Shown piece by piece: positions 24,240 through 32,916 of a stretch of 64,000 bases of DNA. Position 1 is the first letter of the stretch; every line of letters starts with the position of its first letter. The translations under genes were made by a program, and so were the position numbers. Origin of the DNA: Terriglobus saanensis SP1PR4 (lineage in GTDB: Bacteria > Acidobacteriota > Terriglobia > Terriglobales > Acidobacteriaceae); the NCBI RefSeq assembly GCF_000179915.2, contig NC_014963.1, positions 2,356,001 to 2,420,000 on the forward strand, read 5' to 3'. The notes beneath the pieces were generated by a model. That model saw only the letters and a program-made list of their open reading frames with translations. It ran no database searches and was not told the origin of the DNA.

Positions 24240-27197
24240 ATGGAGAAGTCCTACCAAACGCGGATTCTTGCCGTTGCGCTGGCCCTGGCGACGTTGGCAG
24301 TCTGCATTCTGGCTGGACTGAACTTTTCGCGCGAAGGCGATTTCGACATGCCGACGGACGGCGTGTTATGGTCCGAGACGGCCAACGGCCTCGTCGCTCT
24401 TCATGTTCCTGCGGATTCTCCGGCACAACGCGCTGGTATCCGCGAAGATGATGTCCTGGTTGCTGCGAATGACCACCCGACGCCTCGGCTAGCACAGCTC
24501 GAACGCCAGATCTTTCACACGGGATCCTGGGGCCATGCGACCTACAGCATTGTGCGCCGCGTCAGAGGTTCGGCAGTCCCTGCACGGCTGGATGCGCAGG
24601 TCATTCTGGAACCGACGGACCGGTCGATCAACCAGGGACTTCGCCTGATCGCTCTGGTGTACCTGCTCATCGGGCTTTATGTCCTCTTCCGGCGATGGAC
24701 GGCACCGAAGGCGACTCACTTTTATATCTTCTGCCTGACCTCCTGCGTTCTGTACGCCTGTAAATCGTCGGGGCAATTCGACGGGCTTGACTGGACTTTT
24801 TACTGGGGCAATATCGTTGCAGGCGCATTGCAGCCTGCTCTCTTCCTGCACTTCGCCGTGACCTTTGGTGAAGGCATTAGCAAATTGCGTCGTACCGTGG
24901 TTTCTACGGCGCTGTATCTCCCCGGACTGCTAATCGCTGCCTTGCAGGTCGTCGCGATCGAGGTGTTCTCCGCCACGGAGAACCTGCGCCATCGGTTGGA
25001 CGAGATCGGGATTGGTTACCTCGCGCTTTATTACGTGATCGCGGCGGTGGTCTTCTACATGCGGTATCGCAGAAGCGACCAGCCGCTGGAACGCCAGCAG
25101 CTCAAGTGGCTCTCCCGCGGCACCTTACTATCGGTGATCCCATTCACCCTCTTCTACGTCATCCCTTATCTGAGCGAACTGCCGGTTCCCTCTCCGGTCC
25201 TGAAGGCAGCGGGACTGACGCTGGTGTTCCTGCCGCTGACGTTTGCCTGGGCGATTGTGCGCTATCGCCTGATGGATACGGACCTGATCTTCAAACGCGG
25301 CGTGACGTATACCCTGGCCACGGCGGCTCTGGTGGGAGTGTACTTTGCCGTTGTTGGTCTCTCTGCAGAGATAGCGCATACTAGGCTGCCAAGTCTAAAA
25401 ATTTGGGGCCTGGTCGCCGTGATCGTGGCGACTGCGCTGATCTTTGACCCCATTAAGACCGCGATCCAAGGACGTCTCGATCGGGTATTTGATCGAAAGC
25501 GCTATGACTATCGCGAAACGCTGATCGAGTTCAGCCGCGGTCTGAGTTCAGAGACGGATCTGGCGGCACTGGCCCAATCCATTGTTGAGCGCCTCTCGCA
25601 GACGCTCCTGGTGGCACGTGTAGCGGTCTTTCTGGCTCCTGTGGGCGAGGATTCTCAAGGACCGCAGCTCGCAGCTGCCCATGGACTCACGCCCGGTGAG
25701 ATCGCGCGCATTCTTGAAAACGCCCCGAATGCGGGATTTCTTCGTTTTGACGCCGAGCATCACCATGAAGAAAACGGCCATATTTTCCTGGAAAAACCAG
25801 AAGATGCACGCACTCTTGTAGAGAAGGACCGAAGTCTGGCCGCAACGCTGGATATGCACTACTTCCTTCCCTGCCGCGTCGCAGATCGCAGAACGGGACG
25901 AGCACGAGCCATCGCAGTGATTGGCCTTGGAAGAACCCAGGACGACGATTTTTTGTCGAGCGAAGACATGGAGTTTCTCGAATCGCTGGCGGGCTACATC
26001 GGCATTGCCATCCAGAACGCGCAACTCTTCCGTTCGCTCGAAACGAAGATCACCGAGTTTGAACGGCTCAAGGAGTTCAACGAGAACATCGTCGAGTCGA
26101 TCAAGGTCGGCATCTTTACGCTCGATCTTGAAGATCGGATCGAGAGCTGGAATGCCGAGATGGAAGTAATGTATGCCCTCTCGCGCGGCGAAGCCCTGGG
26201 ACGCTCTATTACAGAGGTTTTCCCTGCCAGTTTTGTCGAGGCGTTTGAGCGGTCGAAGACCGAGAGCGGGACCCACCACCTCTCAAAAGTCAGGCTCCAG
26301 ATGCTGGCGGGCGAAACGCGGACCGCAAACATCGCGATCGCTCCCCTGCTGACGCGCGACTTCGTCTCGGTGGGGCGCATCGTCCTGGTTGACGATATTA
26401 CGGGACGGGTCGAACTCGAGGCACAGCTCACCCAGGCTGAGAAGCTTTCCTCCATCGGTCTTTTGGCAGCAGGCGTGGCGCATGAGGTGAATACTCCCCT
26501 CGCAGTGATTTCTTCGTACACGCAGATGTTGCGTAAACAGACCTCCGACGATCCTCGTCTCAGTATGGTGTTGGATAAGATCACGCAGCAGACATTCCGC
26601 GCCTCCGAGATTGTGAATGGACTTCTGAATTTTTCACGCAAGACGTCTTCCGAGTTTGTCCCGGTGGATATGAACGCGGTACTGAAAGAGACCGTGGCAC
26701 TGCTGGAGCATCAGTTCCGTACGGCGAAGGTCACGGTGCAGGCGGATCTGGCCGCCACTCTTCCTTGTGTCGACGGTTCCCAGGGCAAGCTGCAACAGGT
26801 CGTGTTGAACCTGATGTTGAACGCCAAGGATGCGATGGCAGACTCCACAACACCTCACTTGACGGTAGCGACACGCGCAACGGACACGCATGTGCTCCTG
26901 TCGATTTCGGATAAAGGAAGCGGCATCGATCCGGCGCATCTGCACAAGATCTACGACCCTTTCTTTACCACCAAGAATGCGCCCCGCGAGGGACAACATA
27001 AAGGCACTGGATTGGGACTGGCCGTCAGCTATGGCATCGTGCAGGAGCACGGCGGAAAGATTCGCGTCGACAGTGCGGTAGGCCAGGGAACAACATTCCA
27101 TCTGGAGTTCCCTATTTCGGGGCTGCAGCAGACCGTGGACGCATCGTCACGCGGTTATGCGGGCGAACAACAGACGGAGAAGATAGCACATGCCTGA
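24240..27197 (+). CDS. Membrane histidine kinase: PDZ, multi-TM sensor, GAF, PAS, HisKA, HATPase
   Basis: 985 residues. Helix 1 (residues 8-28) precedes a PDZ domain (about 38-115, VLWSETANGLVALHVPADSP, with RAGIREDDVLVAANDHP). About eight helices follow (135-400). A GAF domain spans about 430-600 and a PAS domain about 610-720 (ESIKVGIFTLDLEDRIESWN). The H-box AAGVAHEVNTPLAVISSY places the phosphorylated His at about 748. The ATPase has NLMLNAKDAM (N), DKGSGID (G1), DPFFTTK (F) and GTGLGLAVSYG (G2). PDZ outside plus multi-helix suggests sensing of envelope peptides or a membrane signal. The ATG at 24240 is preferred; a TTG at 24171 would run through the promoter. The next gene overlaps by eight bases. 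Confidence 0.9.
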   Translation: MEKSYQTRILAVALALATLAVCILAGLNFSREGDFDMPTDGVLWSETANGLVALHVPADSPAQRAGIREDDVLVAANDHPTPRLAQLERQIFHTGSWGHATYSIVRRVRGSAVPARLDAQVILEPTDRSINQGLRLIALVYLLIGLYVLFRRWTAPKATHFYIFCLTSCVLYACKSSGQFDGLDWTFYWGNIVAGALQPALFLHFAVTFGEGISKLRRTVVSTALYLPGLLIAALQVVAIEVFSATENLRHRLDEIGIGYLALYYVIAAVVFYMRYRRSDQPLERQQLKWLSRGTLLSVIPFTLFYVIPYLSELPVPSPVLKAAGLTLVFLPLTFAWAIVRYRLMDTDLIFKRGVTYTLATAALVGVYFAVVGLSAEIAHTRLPSLKIWGLVAVIVATALIFDPIKTAIQGRLDRVFDRKRYDYRETLIEFSRGLSSETDLAALAQSIVERLSQTLLVARVAVFLAPVGEDSQGPQLAAAHGLTPGEIARILENAPNAGFLRFDAEHHHEENGHIFLEKPEDARTLVEKDRSLAATLDMHYFLPCRVADRRTGRARAIAVIGLGRTQDDDFLSSEDMEFLESLAGYIGIAIQNAQLFRSLETKITEFERLKEFNENIVESIKVGIFTLDLEDRIESWNAEMEVMYALSRGEALGRSITEVFPASFVEAFERSKTESGTHHLSKVRLQMLAGETRTANIAIAPLLTRDFVSVGRIVLVDDITGRVELEAQLTQAEKLSSIGLLAAGVAHEVNTPLAVISSYTQMLRKQTSDDPRLSMVLDKITQQTFRASEIVNGLLNFSRKTSSEFVPVDMNAVLKETVALLEHQFRTAKVTVQADLAATLPCVDGSQGKLQQVVLNLMLNAKDAMADSTTPHLTVATRATDTHVLLSISDKGSGIDPAHLHKIYDPFFTTKNAPREGQHKGTGLGLAVSYGIVQEHGGKIRVDSAVGQGTTFHLEFPISGLQQTVDASSRGYAGEQQTEKIAHA

Positions 27198-28617
27198 GGC
27201 CTTAATGGATTTTGCCGGAGCAGTTCCCGCGGTTACGGGTGGACGCATTCTGATCATCGACGATGAGTCAGGTATACGCGATTCGCTTGAGTTGCTCTTA
27301 ACCCTGGAGGGCTTCACGGTAAGTCTTGCTCAGGAAGGGATCAGTGGGATGGACACGCTCTCCCACGAAGAGTTTGATCTGCTCCTGCTGGATCTCTCCA
27401 TGCCCGGGGAGAACGGAATCGATCTGCTGCCGAAGATCAAGGCGCTGCGTCCGGAGATGCCCGTCATCATGATCACGGCGTACGGCACGGTCAGCAACGT
27501 CGTGGACGCCCTGCGCGCTGGCGCCGAGAACTTCATTCAGAAGCCGTGGGACAACGAAAAGCTGCTCGCCGACATTCGCATGGCGGTCGCGCGAAACCGG
27601 TCTGAGACCGAGGTCATTCAGCTCAAGAAGACGCTGAAACAGCGCTACTCTTTCGACAATATTGTGGGCAAGAGCGAACCGATGTTGAAGCTGCTCGACG
27701 TCGTCGCGCAGGTCGCACCCAGCCGATCCACCGTTCTGATTCAGGGCGAGAGCGGCACTGGCAAGGAGCTAATCGCAAAAGCTCTCCACATGCACTCGCA
27801 GCGGAAAGACAAGCCCTTCGTGGCGATCAATACAGGAGCAGTTCCCTCCGATCTTCTGGAGTCCACGCTCTTTGGACATGTAAAGGGAGCTTTCACTTCA
27901 GCGATCGCCGCGAAAAAAGGACTCTTTGAAGTCGCCGATGGGGGAACGCTCTTTCTCGACGAAATCGGCACGATGCCGATGGAGACCCAAGCCAAGATCC
28001 TTCGTGCGCTGCAGGAACGAAAGTTCATGCAGGTAGGTGGCGTGCACGAAATCTCCGTGGATGTCCGCGTTGTCGCTGCGGCGAATGTAAACCTTCTACA
28101 GGCAGTGAAAGAAGGGCGATTCCGCGAGGATCTCTACTATCGCCTATCGGTAATCACGCTGGAGCTTCCGCCACTGCGCACGCGCAAGCAGGACATCCCG
28201 TTGCTGGCTGACTTCTTCCTTAAGCGCTATTCGGATGAGAACGGTTTGCCCCTGAGAAAGCTGTCTCTGGAAGCACTCCGTGCCATGATGGACTATGAGT
28301 GGCCGGGCAATGTGCGCGAGCTGGAAAATTCGATGGAGCGTGGCGTGGTGCTTTCGACGGAAGTGGTCATTCCTCCGGAGCTTTTGCCGCAGCAGGTCAT
28401 CGGCAACTCGTATTCCGCGAACCTGCTGGATCACAAGTTAGACGCTTCCCTCTTCGACATTATGGAAGAGATCGAGCGTCGAATTCTCACGGATCGTTTG
28501 GAGCGCTGCAACTGGAACCAGACGGAGACGGCGGAGTTCTTCAAGGTGCCGCTCTCTACGCTGAACCAGAAGATCAAGCGCTTGAATATCGAGATCCGGA
28601 AGCGCGTGCGCGACTAG
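27190..28617 (+). CDS. Sigma-54-dependent response regulator (NtrC family)
   Basis: 475 residues. The receiver domain (about 18-135) has the acidic pair IDDE, phospho-acceptor Asp 68 in LLLLDLSMPG, and the switch Thr and Lys (ITAYGT, FIQKPW). The AAA+ domain (about 155-390) has Walker A GESGTGKE, Walker B GGTLFLDEIG and arginine fingers in GRFREDLYYRL. The sigma-54 contact loop reads GAFTSA instead of the near-universal GAFTGA. A Fis-type helix-turn-helix closes the protein (QTETAEFFKVPLSTLNQKI). It is the partner of the overlapping kinase gene and probably activates sigma-54 promoters, including its own. Target genes are unknown. Confidence 0.93.
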   Translation: MPEALMDFAGAVPAVTGGRILIIDDESGIRDSLELLLTLEGFTVSLAQEGISGMDTLSHEEFDLLLLDLSMPGENGIDLLPKIKALRPEMPVIMITAYGTVSNVVDALRAGAENFIQKPWDNEKLLADIRMAVARNRSETEVIQLKKTLKQRYSFDNIVGKSEPMLKLLDVVAQVAPSRSTVLIQGESGTGKELIAKALHMHSQRKDKPFVAINTGAVPSDLLESTLFGHVKGAFTSAIAAKKGLFEVADGGTLFLDEIGTMPMETQAKILRALQERKFMQVGGVHEISVDVRVVAAANVNLLQAVKEGRFREDLYYRLSVITLELPPLRTRKQDIPLLADFFLKRYSDENGLPLRKLSLEALRAMMDYEWPGNVRELENSMERGVVLSTEVVIPPELLPQQVIGNSYSANLLDHKLDASLFDIMEEIERRILTDRLERCNWNQTETAEFFKVPLSTLNQKIKRLNIEIRKRVRD

Positions 28618-28632
28618 GCTTCCAAAGCAAAC

Positions 28633-29706
28633 TTATGGCTGGATCACGATCTTCATCGAGTCCGGCTGCGGATTCGATGCGAGATGAATTCCCTCGACTG
28701 CCTCTGCTAACGAGAAGCGATGCGAGATGAGCTTAGTCAGATCAAAGCTGCCATCGCGATATCCGCTAAACACAGCCTCGATCGCTTCATCCTGAATTGC
28801 TACGGAAGAACTATACGAACCCATCAGCGTTTTCTCGTCCATGCAGACCGCCGCTGGATCGATGGATGCCGTTCCATGCTGGGTTGAAGCGAAGAGGCAG
28901 ACGCGGCCTCCGGGGCGGATGGCGTCCATTGCAGTGGCAATCAGCGCATCTGCTCCAACTGCGACCAATGCCACATCGGCACCGCGTCCCTCTGTGGCGG
29001 CCTTGCAAGCCGCTACAACGTCGCCGCGTGCGTCCAGCGGATGGTTCAGTCCAAACTCTGCCGCAACGGCGTGCCGCTCCGGGTAAAGATCAGAAGTCAG
29101 GACGGCTGCTCCGGTCCTCTTTGCGAGCGCGGCGAGCATGATGCCGATCGGTCCCTGACCAATGACGAGCACTGTGTCATCGGGCTCGAGATGGAGCAGG
29201 TCGATGGCCTTGTAGGTCGTGTTGACCGGTTCGATAAATGAGGCCTGCTCGAAGGGAATGTCGTCGGGGATCCTGATGAGCCCCTTCGCTACAATCCAGT
29301 CCATCACGCGGATGTACTCTGCGAAGCCCCCACCGGATGGCTCGAAGGCTGCGGTGCAACCGACTTTCTTGTAGGTCTCGCATTGGGCGTAGGTCTTCTT
29401 GCGGCAGAAGAAGCAGGCACCACAAGGAATGTGATGGAAGGCCATGACGCGGTCGCCAACTTTGTACTCCGACACGGATTCGCCCACGGCAACGATGGTC
29501 CCCGCCATCTCGTGGCCGAAGATACGCGGCGCGGTGTGGGAGCCGGTGTGGATCTTCTTGAGGTCGGTTCCGCATATGCCGCAGGTGTGAATCTTCACGA
29601 TCACTTCGCCGGATCCGACGGAAGGAACGGGGACGGTTTCGATGCGGACGTCGTCGATGCCGCGATAGACGGCGGCCTGCATTTCGGTAGGAATGTTCAG
29701 AGACAT
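28633..29706 (-). CDS. Zinc-dependent medium-chain alcohol dehydrogenase
   Basis: 357 residues of the MDR superfamily. Catalytic zinc: CGICGTDLKKIH and GHEMAGTIVAVGE. Structural zinc: four cysteines in CGACFFCRKKTYAQCETYKK. NAD(P) site: VIGQGPIGIMLAALAKRTGA with a following acidic residue in TSDLYPERH, suggesting NAD. It resembles sorbitol, threonine and galactitol dehydrogenases, but no specific substrate is evident. It is convergent to the response regulator and lies 13 bases downstream of hpnG on the same strand, so it may be co-transcribed with hpnG. Confidence 0.85.
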   Translation of the reverse strand: MSLNIPTEMQAAVYRGIDDVRIETVPVPSVGSGEVIVKIHTCGICGTDLKKIHTGSHTAPRIFGHEMAGTIVAVGESVSEYKVGDRVMAFHHIPCGACFFCRKKTYAQCETYKKVGCTAAFEPSGGGFAEYIRVMDWIVAKGLIRIPDDIPFEQASFIEPVNTTYKAIDLLHLEPDDTVLVIGQGPIGIMLAALAKRTGAAVLTSDLYPERHAVAAEFGLNHPLDARGDVVAACKAATEGRGADVALVAVGADALIATAMDAIRPGGRVCLFASTQHGTASIDPAAVCMDEKTLMGSYSSSVAIQDEAIEAVFSGYRDGSFDLTKLISHRFSLAEAVEGIHLASNPQPDSMKIVIQP

Positions 29707-29719
29707 GTCGCTTTCCAGT

Positions 29720-30409
29720 TTAATGCACTTCGTTGATGGCTGCGTTCAAGGCCACGGTCAGTGCAGCGAGGGCGCGGTTGGAGTTTCGGCCGAGGTGCAT
29801 GGTCTTTCGCCAGGTGTGCGGACGAAGAGCGGTATGAAAAGCGAAGGCCCCTGTGCGGAAGTGTCCATGTTGCGTGGCGAAGTGCGAGAGCGAAGCGAGT
29901 TCAAAGTCATGCGCGTCTGAGACGGCTTTGATGGCGCGGAAACGGAGGCCATGCGCAGCGGCCAGGCGAGCGACGGTGGCTGCTTCCATATCCACGAGAT
30001 CAGCCTTGTAAGTTGCAGCCAGACGAATTTTTTCCTGGACGCTGGCGATGGCGTGGGTGGTGATCAGTGTGGTGCCCTCTGCGGCTGCCGTGTGACGTTC
30101 ACCGGATTGCGCGTCAATGATCATGCCAGCTTCCGTGACGGTGCCCGGTGTGAGGCGCCCCGTGCAGGCTCCAGCGAGACCTGCGCTGATGAGCGTAGTA
30201 ATCCCGGGAGAGGTTTTGAGAGCACTTTCGAGCGCAAGCGTGACCCGGCGTGATCCCATGCCGGCAGCCACCACGATGCATCCGGGGAGGCGGTGAAGAT
30301 GAATCCCCTGCCGAAGGAGATCTGCGTCGGGCCGGGTGCCACGAACGACGGCAGCGATTTCACGGGGCAGAGCGGCGAGGATGGCGAGATTTGGCACGTG
30401 TCTTTCCAT
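29720..30409 (-). CDS. hpnG: Hopanoid-associated phosphorylase HpnG
   Basis: 229 residues, purine nucleoside phosphorylase/MTA-SAH nucleosidase fold: LAILAALPREIAAVVRG, CIVVAAGMGSRRVTLALE, LISAGLAGAC, DLVDMEAATVARLAAAHG and IKAVSDAHDFEL are the family blocks, with the ME pair that binds the ribose. HpnG removes adenine from adenosylhopane, made by HpnH, giving the ribose-bearing hopanoid. The ATG at 30409 is chosen because the extension to 30541 is basic and runs into the divergent gene's leader. Linkage to hpnA and hpnH in this window supports hpnG over a general nucleosidase. Confidence 0.8.
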   Translation of the reverse strand: MERHVPNLAILAALPREIAAVVRGTRPDADLLRQGIHLHRLPGCIVVAAGMGSRRVTLALESALKTSPGITTLISAGLAGACTGRLTPGTVTEAGMIIDAQSGERHTAAAEGTTLITTHAIASVQEKIRLAATYKADLVDMEAATVARLAAAHGLRFRAIKAVSDAHDFELASLSHFATQHGHFRTGAFAFHTALRPHTWRKTMHLGRNSNRALAALTVALNAAINEVH

Positions 30410-30466
30410 GATAGTGCGATACGACCTGTGTCCCAACCCGCGTCTCAGACAGAAGGAGGTTCTGCC

Positions 30467-30805
30467 ATGGCTGTTGCAAAGAAATCCCCAATAAAGAAGA
30501 TCTCGACTAAGAAGTCTGCGGCGAAGAAGTCGACTTCGCACGCGAGCTCCGGCGGTACGCGGAAGTGGTCTGCCAAAGTCACTACCGATTCAACCCATCC
30601 GGACGAGGGCCTCTTCAAAAAGGGAGCGGCAACGATCGCACGGGAACTTGCGTCGAAGGAAGTTTCGCCAAAGGGGCCGGGAAGCGGCATGAGGATGCTG
30701 ACGTTTTACATCAACCGTGCCGGGCACAATCTGCCAGAGAACAGGAAGAAGGTGTTGGAGCGGGCGAAGGTGCTGTTGAAAGATCGGATGGAACAAGAAA
30801 AATAG
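30467..30805 (+). CDS. DUF3175 family protein with lysine-rich N-terminal tail
   Basis: 112 residues. Residues 1-30 are an Ala/Lys/Ser tail (AVAKKSPIKKISTKKSAAKK), like the tails of H1-like nucleoid proteins. Residues 35-112 match DUF3175: RKWSAKVTTDSTHPDEGLF, KKGAATIARELA and SGMRMLTFYINRAGHNLPEN. AAGGAGG lies seven bases before the ATG at 30467, so the longer reading from 30293 is not used. The gene is divergent from hpnG and convergent to hpnA. DUF3175 function is unknown; the basic tail suggests nucleic-acid contact. Confidence 0.82.
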   Translation: MAVAKKSPIKKISTKKSAAKKSTSHASSGGTRKWSAKVTTDSTHPDEGLFKKGAATIARELASKEVSPKGPGSGMRMLTFYINRAGHNLPENRKKVLERAKVLLKDRMEQEK

Positions 30806-30815
30806 CGCGTTTGTG

Positions 30816-31826
30816 CTATGGCGCGCGGTGTTCAAAGGGCGGAGCGTAGCCGTGGGCAACGAACCAATCCATTGCGGCACGGAGCGCCTTGTACACGGGC
30901 ACCACGTGGAACCCAAGTTCTCGTTCTGCCTTAGCGGAGGACGCATACATCTTCTTGCGACCCATCCGGACCGCCTCTACAGTAGCGCGAGGCTCGCGTC
31001 CACGTAGTCTGCCTGTCCAGTTCTCATCGAAGAAGGCGAAGGCCATGGCGACGGCGTGAGGCACCTTCATGCTCGGCGAAGGCAGGCCGGAGATGGCGGA
31101 CATCTTATCGAGAATCTGCTTGAGGGTGAGATTCTCTCCGCCAAGGATGTAACGTTCGCCGGACCGGCCGTGGTCGAGCGCGGCCACATGCATCCGTGCG
31201 ATCTCGCTCACATCGACGAGGTTCAGGCCGGTGTCCACGTAGGCAGGAAACTTCTTATTGAGGAAATCAACGACAATGCGGCCAGTCGGCGTCGGTTTGA
31301 GATCGCCGGGACCGATGGGAGTGGTGGGATTCAGAATGACGACGTGCTGTCCAAAGCGCGCCGCGGCGATGGCTTCCTGCTCCGCCATGTACTTGGAACG
31401 CTTGTAGTGCCCGATCATCGCGTCTTCCGTGACGGGAGTGTTCTCGTCAACGATCGTGCCGTCGGTTTTGAAGCCCATGGTGGCGACGGATGAGGTGTAG
31501 ACAGCCTTCGGCACGCCCTCCTCACGCGCGAAGCGCAGAAGGTCGCGTGTGCCTTCGACGTTCGCCTTGTACATCTCGTCCGGGTCGGGTACCCAGAGGC
31601 GGTAGTCCGCAGCGACGTGCACGATGGCATCGCAGCCAGCGAGAGCTGAGCGAAAGGTCGCAGGATTGCGCAGGTCGCCCAGGATGAGGTCCGCAGGGAT
31701 GCCCTCAATCGAGGTGAGATTCGAAGTCTTACGGGCGAGAAGACGGAGTTGCGCTCCCTGCGCAGCGTAGGCGCGGGCCACATGCGAACCTACGAATCCG
31801 GTGGAACCTGTAAGAAAGACTTTCAT
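30816..31826 (-). CDS. hpnA: Hopanoid-associated sugar epimerase HpnA
   Basis: 336 residues, extended short-chain dehydrogenase/epimerase. The NAD site is FLTGSTGFVGSHVARAYAAQ; downstream blocks are LILGDLRNPATFRSALAGCD, VHVAADYRLWVPDPDEMYKA (characteristic of HpnA), the YKRSK catalytic Tyr-Lys pair and NPTTPIGPGDLKPTPTGR. HpnA-like proteins are found with hopanoid clusters and are thought to modify the sugar head group of bacteriohopanetetrol derivatives. Start at 31826 (a further ATG at 31856 has no better ribosome site). It reads towards the DUF3175 gene and is on the same strand as hpnG 0.4 kb away. Confidence 0.83.
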   Translation of the reverse strand: MKVFLTGSTGFVGSHVARAYAAQGAQLRLLARKTSNLTSIEGIPADLILGDLRNPATFRSALAGCDAIVHVAADYRLWVPDPDEMYKANVEGTRDLLRFAREEGVPKAVYTSSVATMGFKTDGTIVDENTPVTEDAMIGHYKRSKYMAEQEAIAAARFGQHVVILNPTTPIGPGDLKPTPTGRIVVDFLNKKFPAYVDTGLNLVDVSEIARMHVAALDHGRSGERYILGGENLTLKQILDKMSAISGLPSPSMKVPHAVAMAFAFFDENWTGRLRGREPRATVEAVRMGRKKMYASSAKAERELGFHVVPVYKALRAAMDWFVAHGYAPPFEHRAP

Positions 31827-31933
31827 TGCGACTCTGAGGATAACGCGCGAAGGCATGTTGCGTTGTGATGGGAACTTTGGGATGAGGAAGAATTTCAGTT
31901 AGGATTTCAGAGTGAGGCAAAGGGGAGATTTCT

Positions 31934-32041
31934 ATGAGTTCTGCGATCGATACGCGCCGGTGGTTTGACAAGTACTGGCAGATTTTTCTGGTTGCCTTTG
32001 GAATTGGCTTCGCGCTGCTTCTGGCCCTGTACAAGCCATAA
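31934..32041 (+). CDS. 35-residue single-span membrane peptide
   Basis: A very short gene: ATG at 31934 with AGGGGAGA five to six bases upstream, and a TAA stop. The peptide starts MSSAIDTRRWFDKYW, continues with one hydrophobic helix (QIFLVAFGIGFALLLALY) and ends KP. This fits a type II small membrane protein. It is divergent from hpnA, about 107 bases from its start. Strong ribosome site, well-formed helix and an ordered charge pattern favour a real gene. No homologue was recognised by eye. Confidence 0.6.
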   Translation: MSSAIDTRRWFDKYWQIFLVAFGIGFALLLALYKP

Positions 32042-32145
32042 ACGCGTGGGGACTGAATTCAGCTTGCGGACTGCTTAGGCGTAGCATAGTTTCCTTGTCC
32101 TTCCCAGCATCGAAGGACAAGGGTGCGAATTTTCAATTTAGATTG

Positions 32146-32916
32146 CTAGTGATAGATCGGCGCTCCCAAGGGGCTACTTGTCACGCCACCGTCGACGACA
32201 ATCTCCGTTCCTTGAATAAAGGACGACTCGTCTGAGGCAAGAAACAATGCGGTGTTCGCAATCTCAACGGGAAGCCCCATACGGCCCAATGGAACTGTTT
32301 TCGCCAGCTTTTGATGCAGCCCACTCATCTCTTCCGGAGTAGACGCAAGAATAGACCAGACCTGCGTATCTATAGGACCGGTCGTAATTACATTGACACG
32401 AATTTTACGGGGAGATAATTCCGCACCCATCACGCGTGCCATACCGCGTAATGCTGCTTTACATGCGACATACGAGGAGGTGCCTGGAAGTCCGCCTAGA
32501 GTGAGATAAGAACTATTGAAGATGATGGAAGCTCCTTCGCGCAGATGTGGCAAGGCAGCCTGTATCAGGAAAAATACCGAAGTAAGATTTACCCTGAGAA
32601 CTTCTTCAAAGGCCACCACAGAGGTTGCTCCGAGAGGTGTGATACTCGCAATACCTGCATTCGCGAAGATCACGTCTAAGCGGCCAAACCTCTCCACAGT
32701 CGCTTGAATCATCTTCTCCATCGCCGGGTAATCCGTGACGTCCACTTGCGTCGCGAGATGATCCGGCCCCAGTTCGACACTTGCCGTATCCAGCGCCTTC
32801 TGGTCTCTGCCGGTAATCGACACCTTGGCCCCTTCAGAAACAAACCGCTTGGCGGTCGCTAGCCCGATGCCGTTATTTCCGCCCGTGATCAGGGCCACTT
32901 TGTTCCTTAATCTCAT
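32146..32916 (-). CDS. Short-chain dehydrogenase/reductase
   Basis: 256 residues, classical SDR. NAD(P) loop TGGNNGIG, NAG motif in FANAGIASI, catalytic Ser in NSSYLTLGGLP and YVACK for Tyr and Lys, followed by GPIDTQVW. The C-terminus has the usual FIQGTEIVVDGG. Substrate unknown; many such proteins are encoded near regulators or as isolated acquisitions. AGAAGGA precedes the ATG at 32916, so the reading from 32934 is not used. The gene and its flanks look less GC-rich than the hopanoid genes on both sides, which suggests a more recent arrival. Confidence 0.82.
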   Translation of the reverse strand: MRLRNKVALITGGNNGIGLATAKRFVSEGAKVSITGRDQKALDTASVELGPDHLATQVDVTDYPAMEKMIQATVERFGRLDVIFANAGIASITPLGATSVVAFEEVLRVNLTSVFFLIQAALPHLREGASIIFNSSYLTLGGLPGTSSYVACKAALRGMARVMGAELSPRKIRVNVITTGPIDTQVWSILASTPEEMSGLHQKLAKTVPLGRMGLPVEIANTALFLASDESSFIQGTEIVVDGGVTSSPLGAPIYH

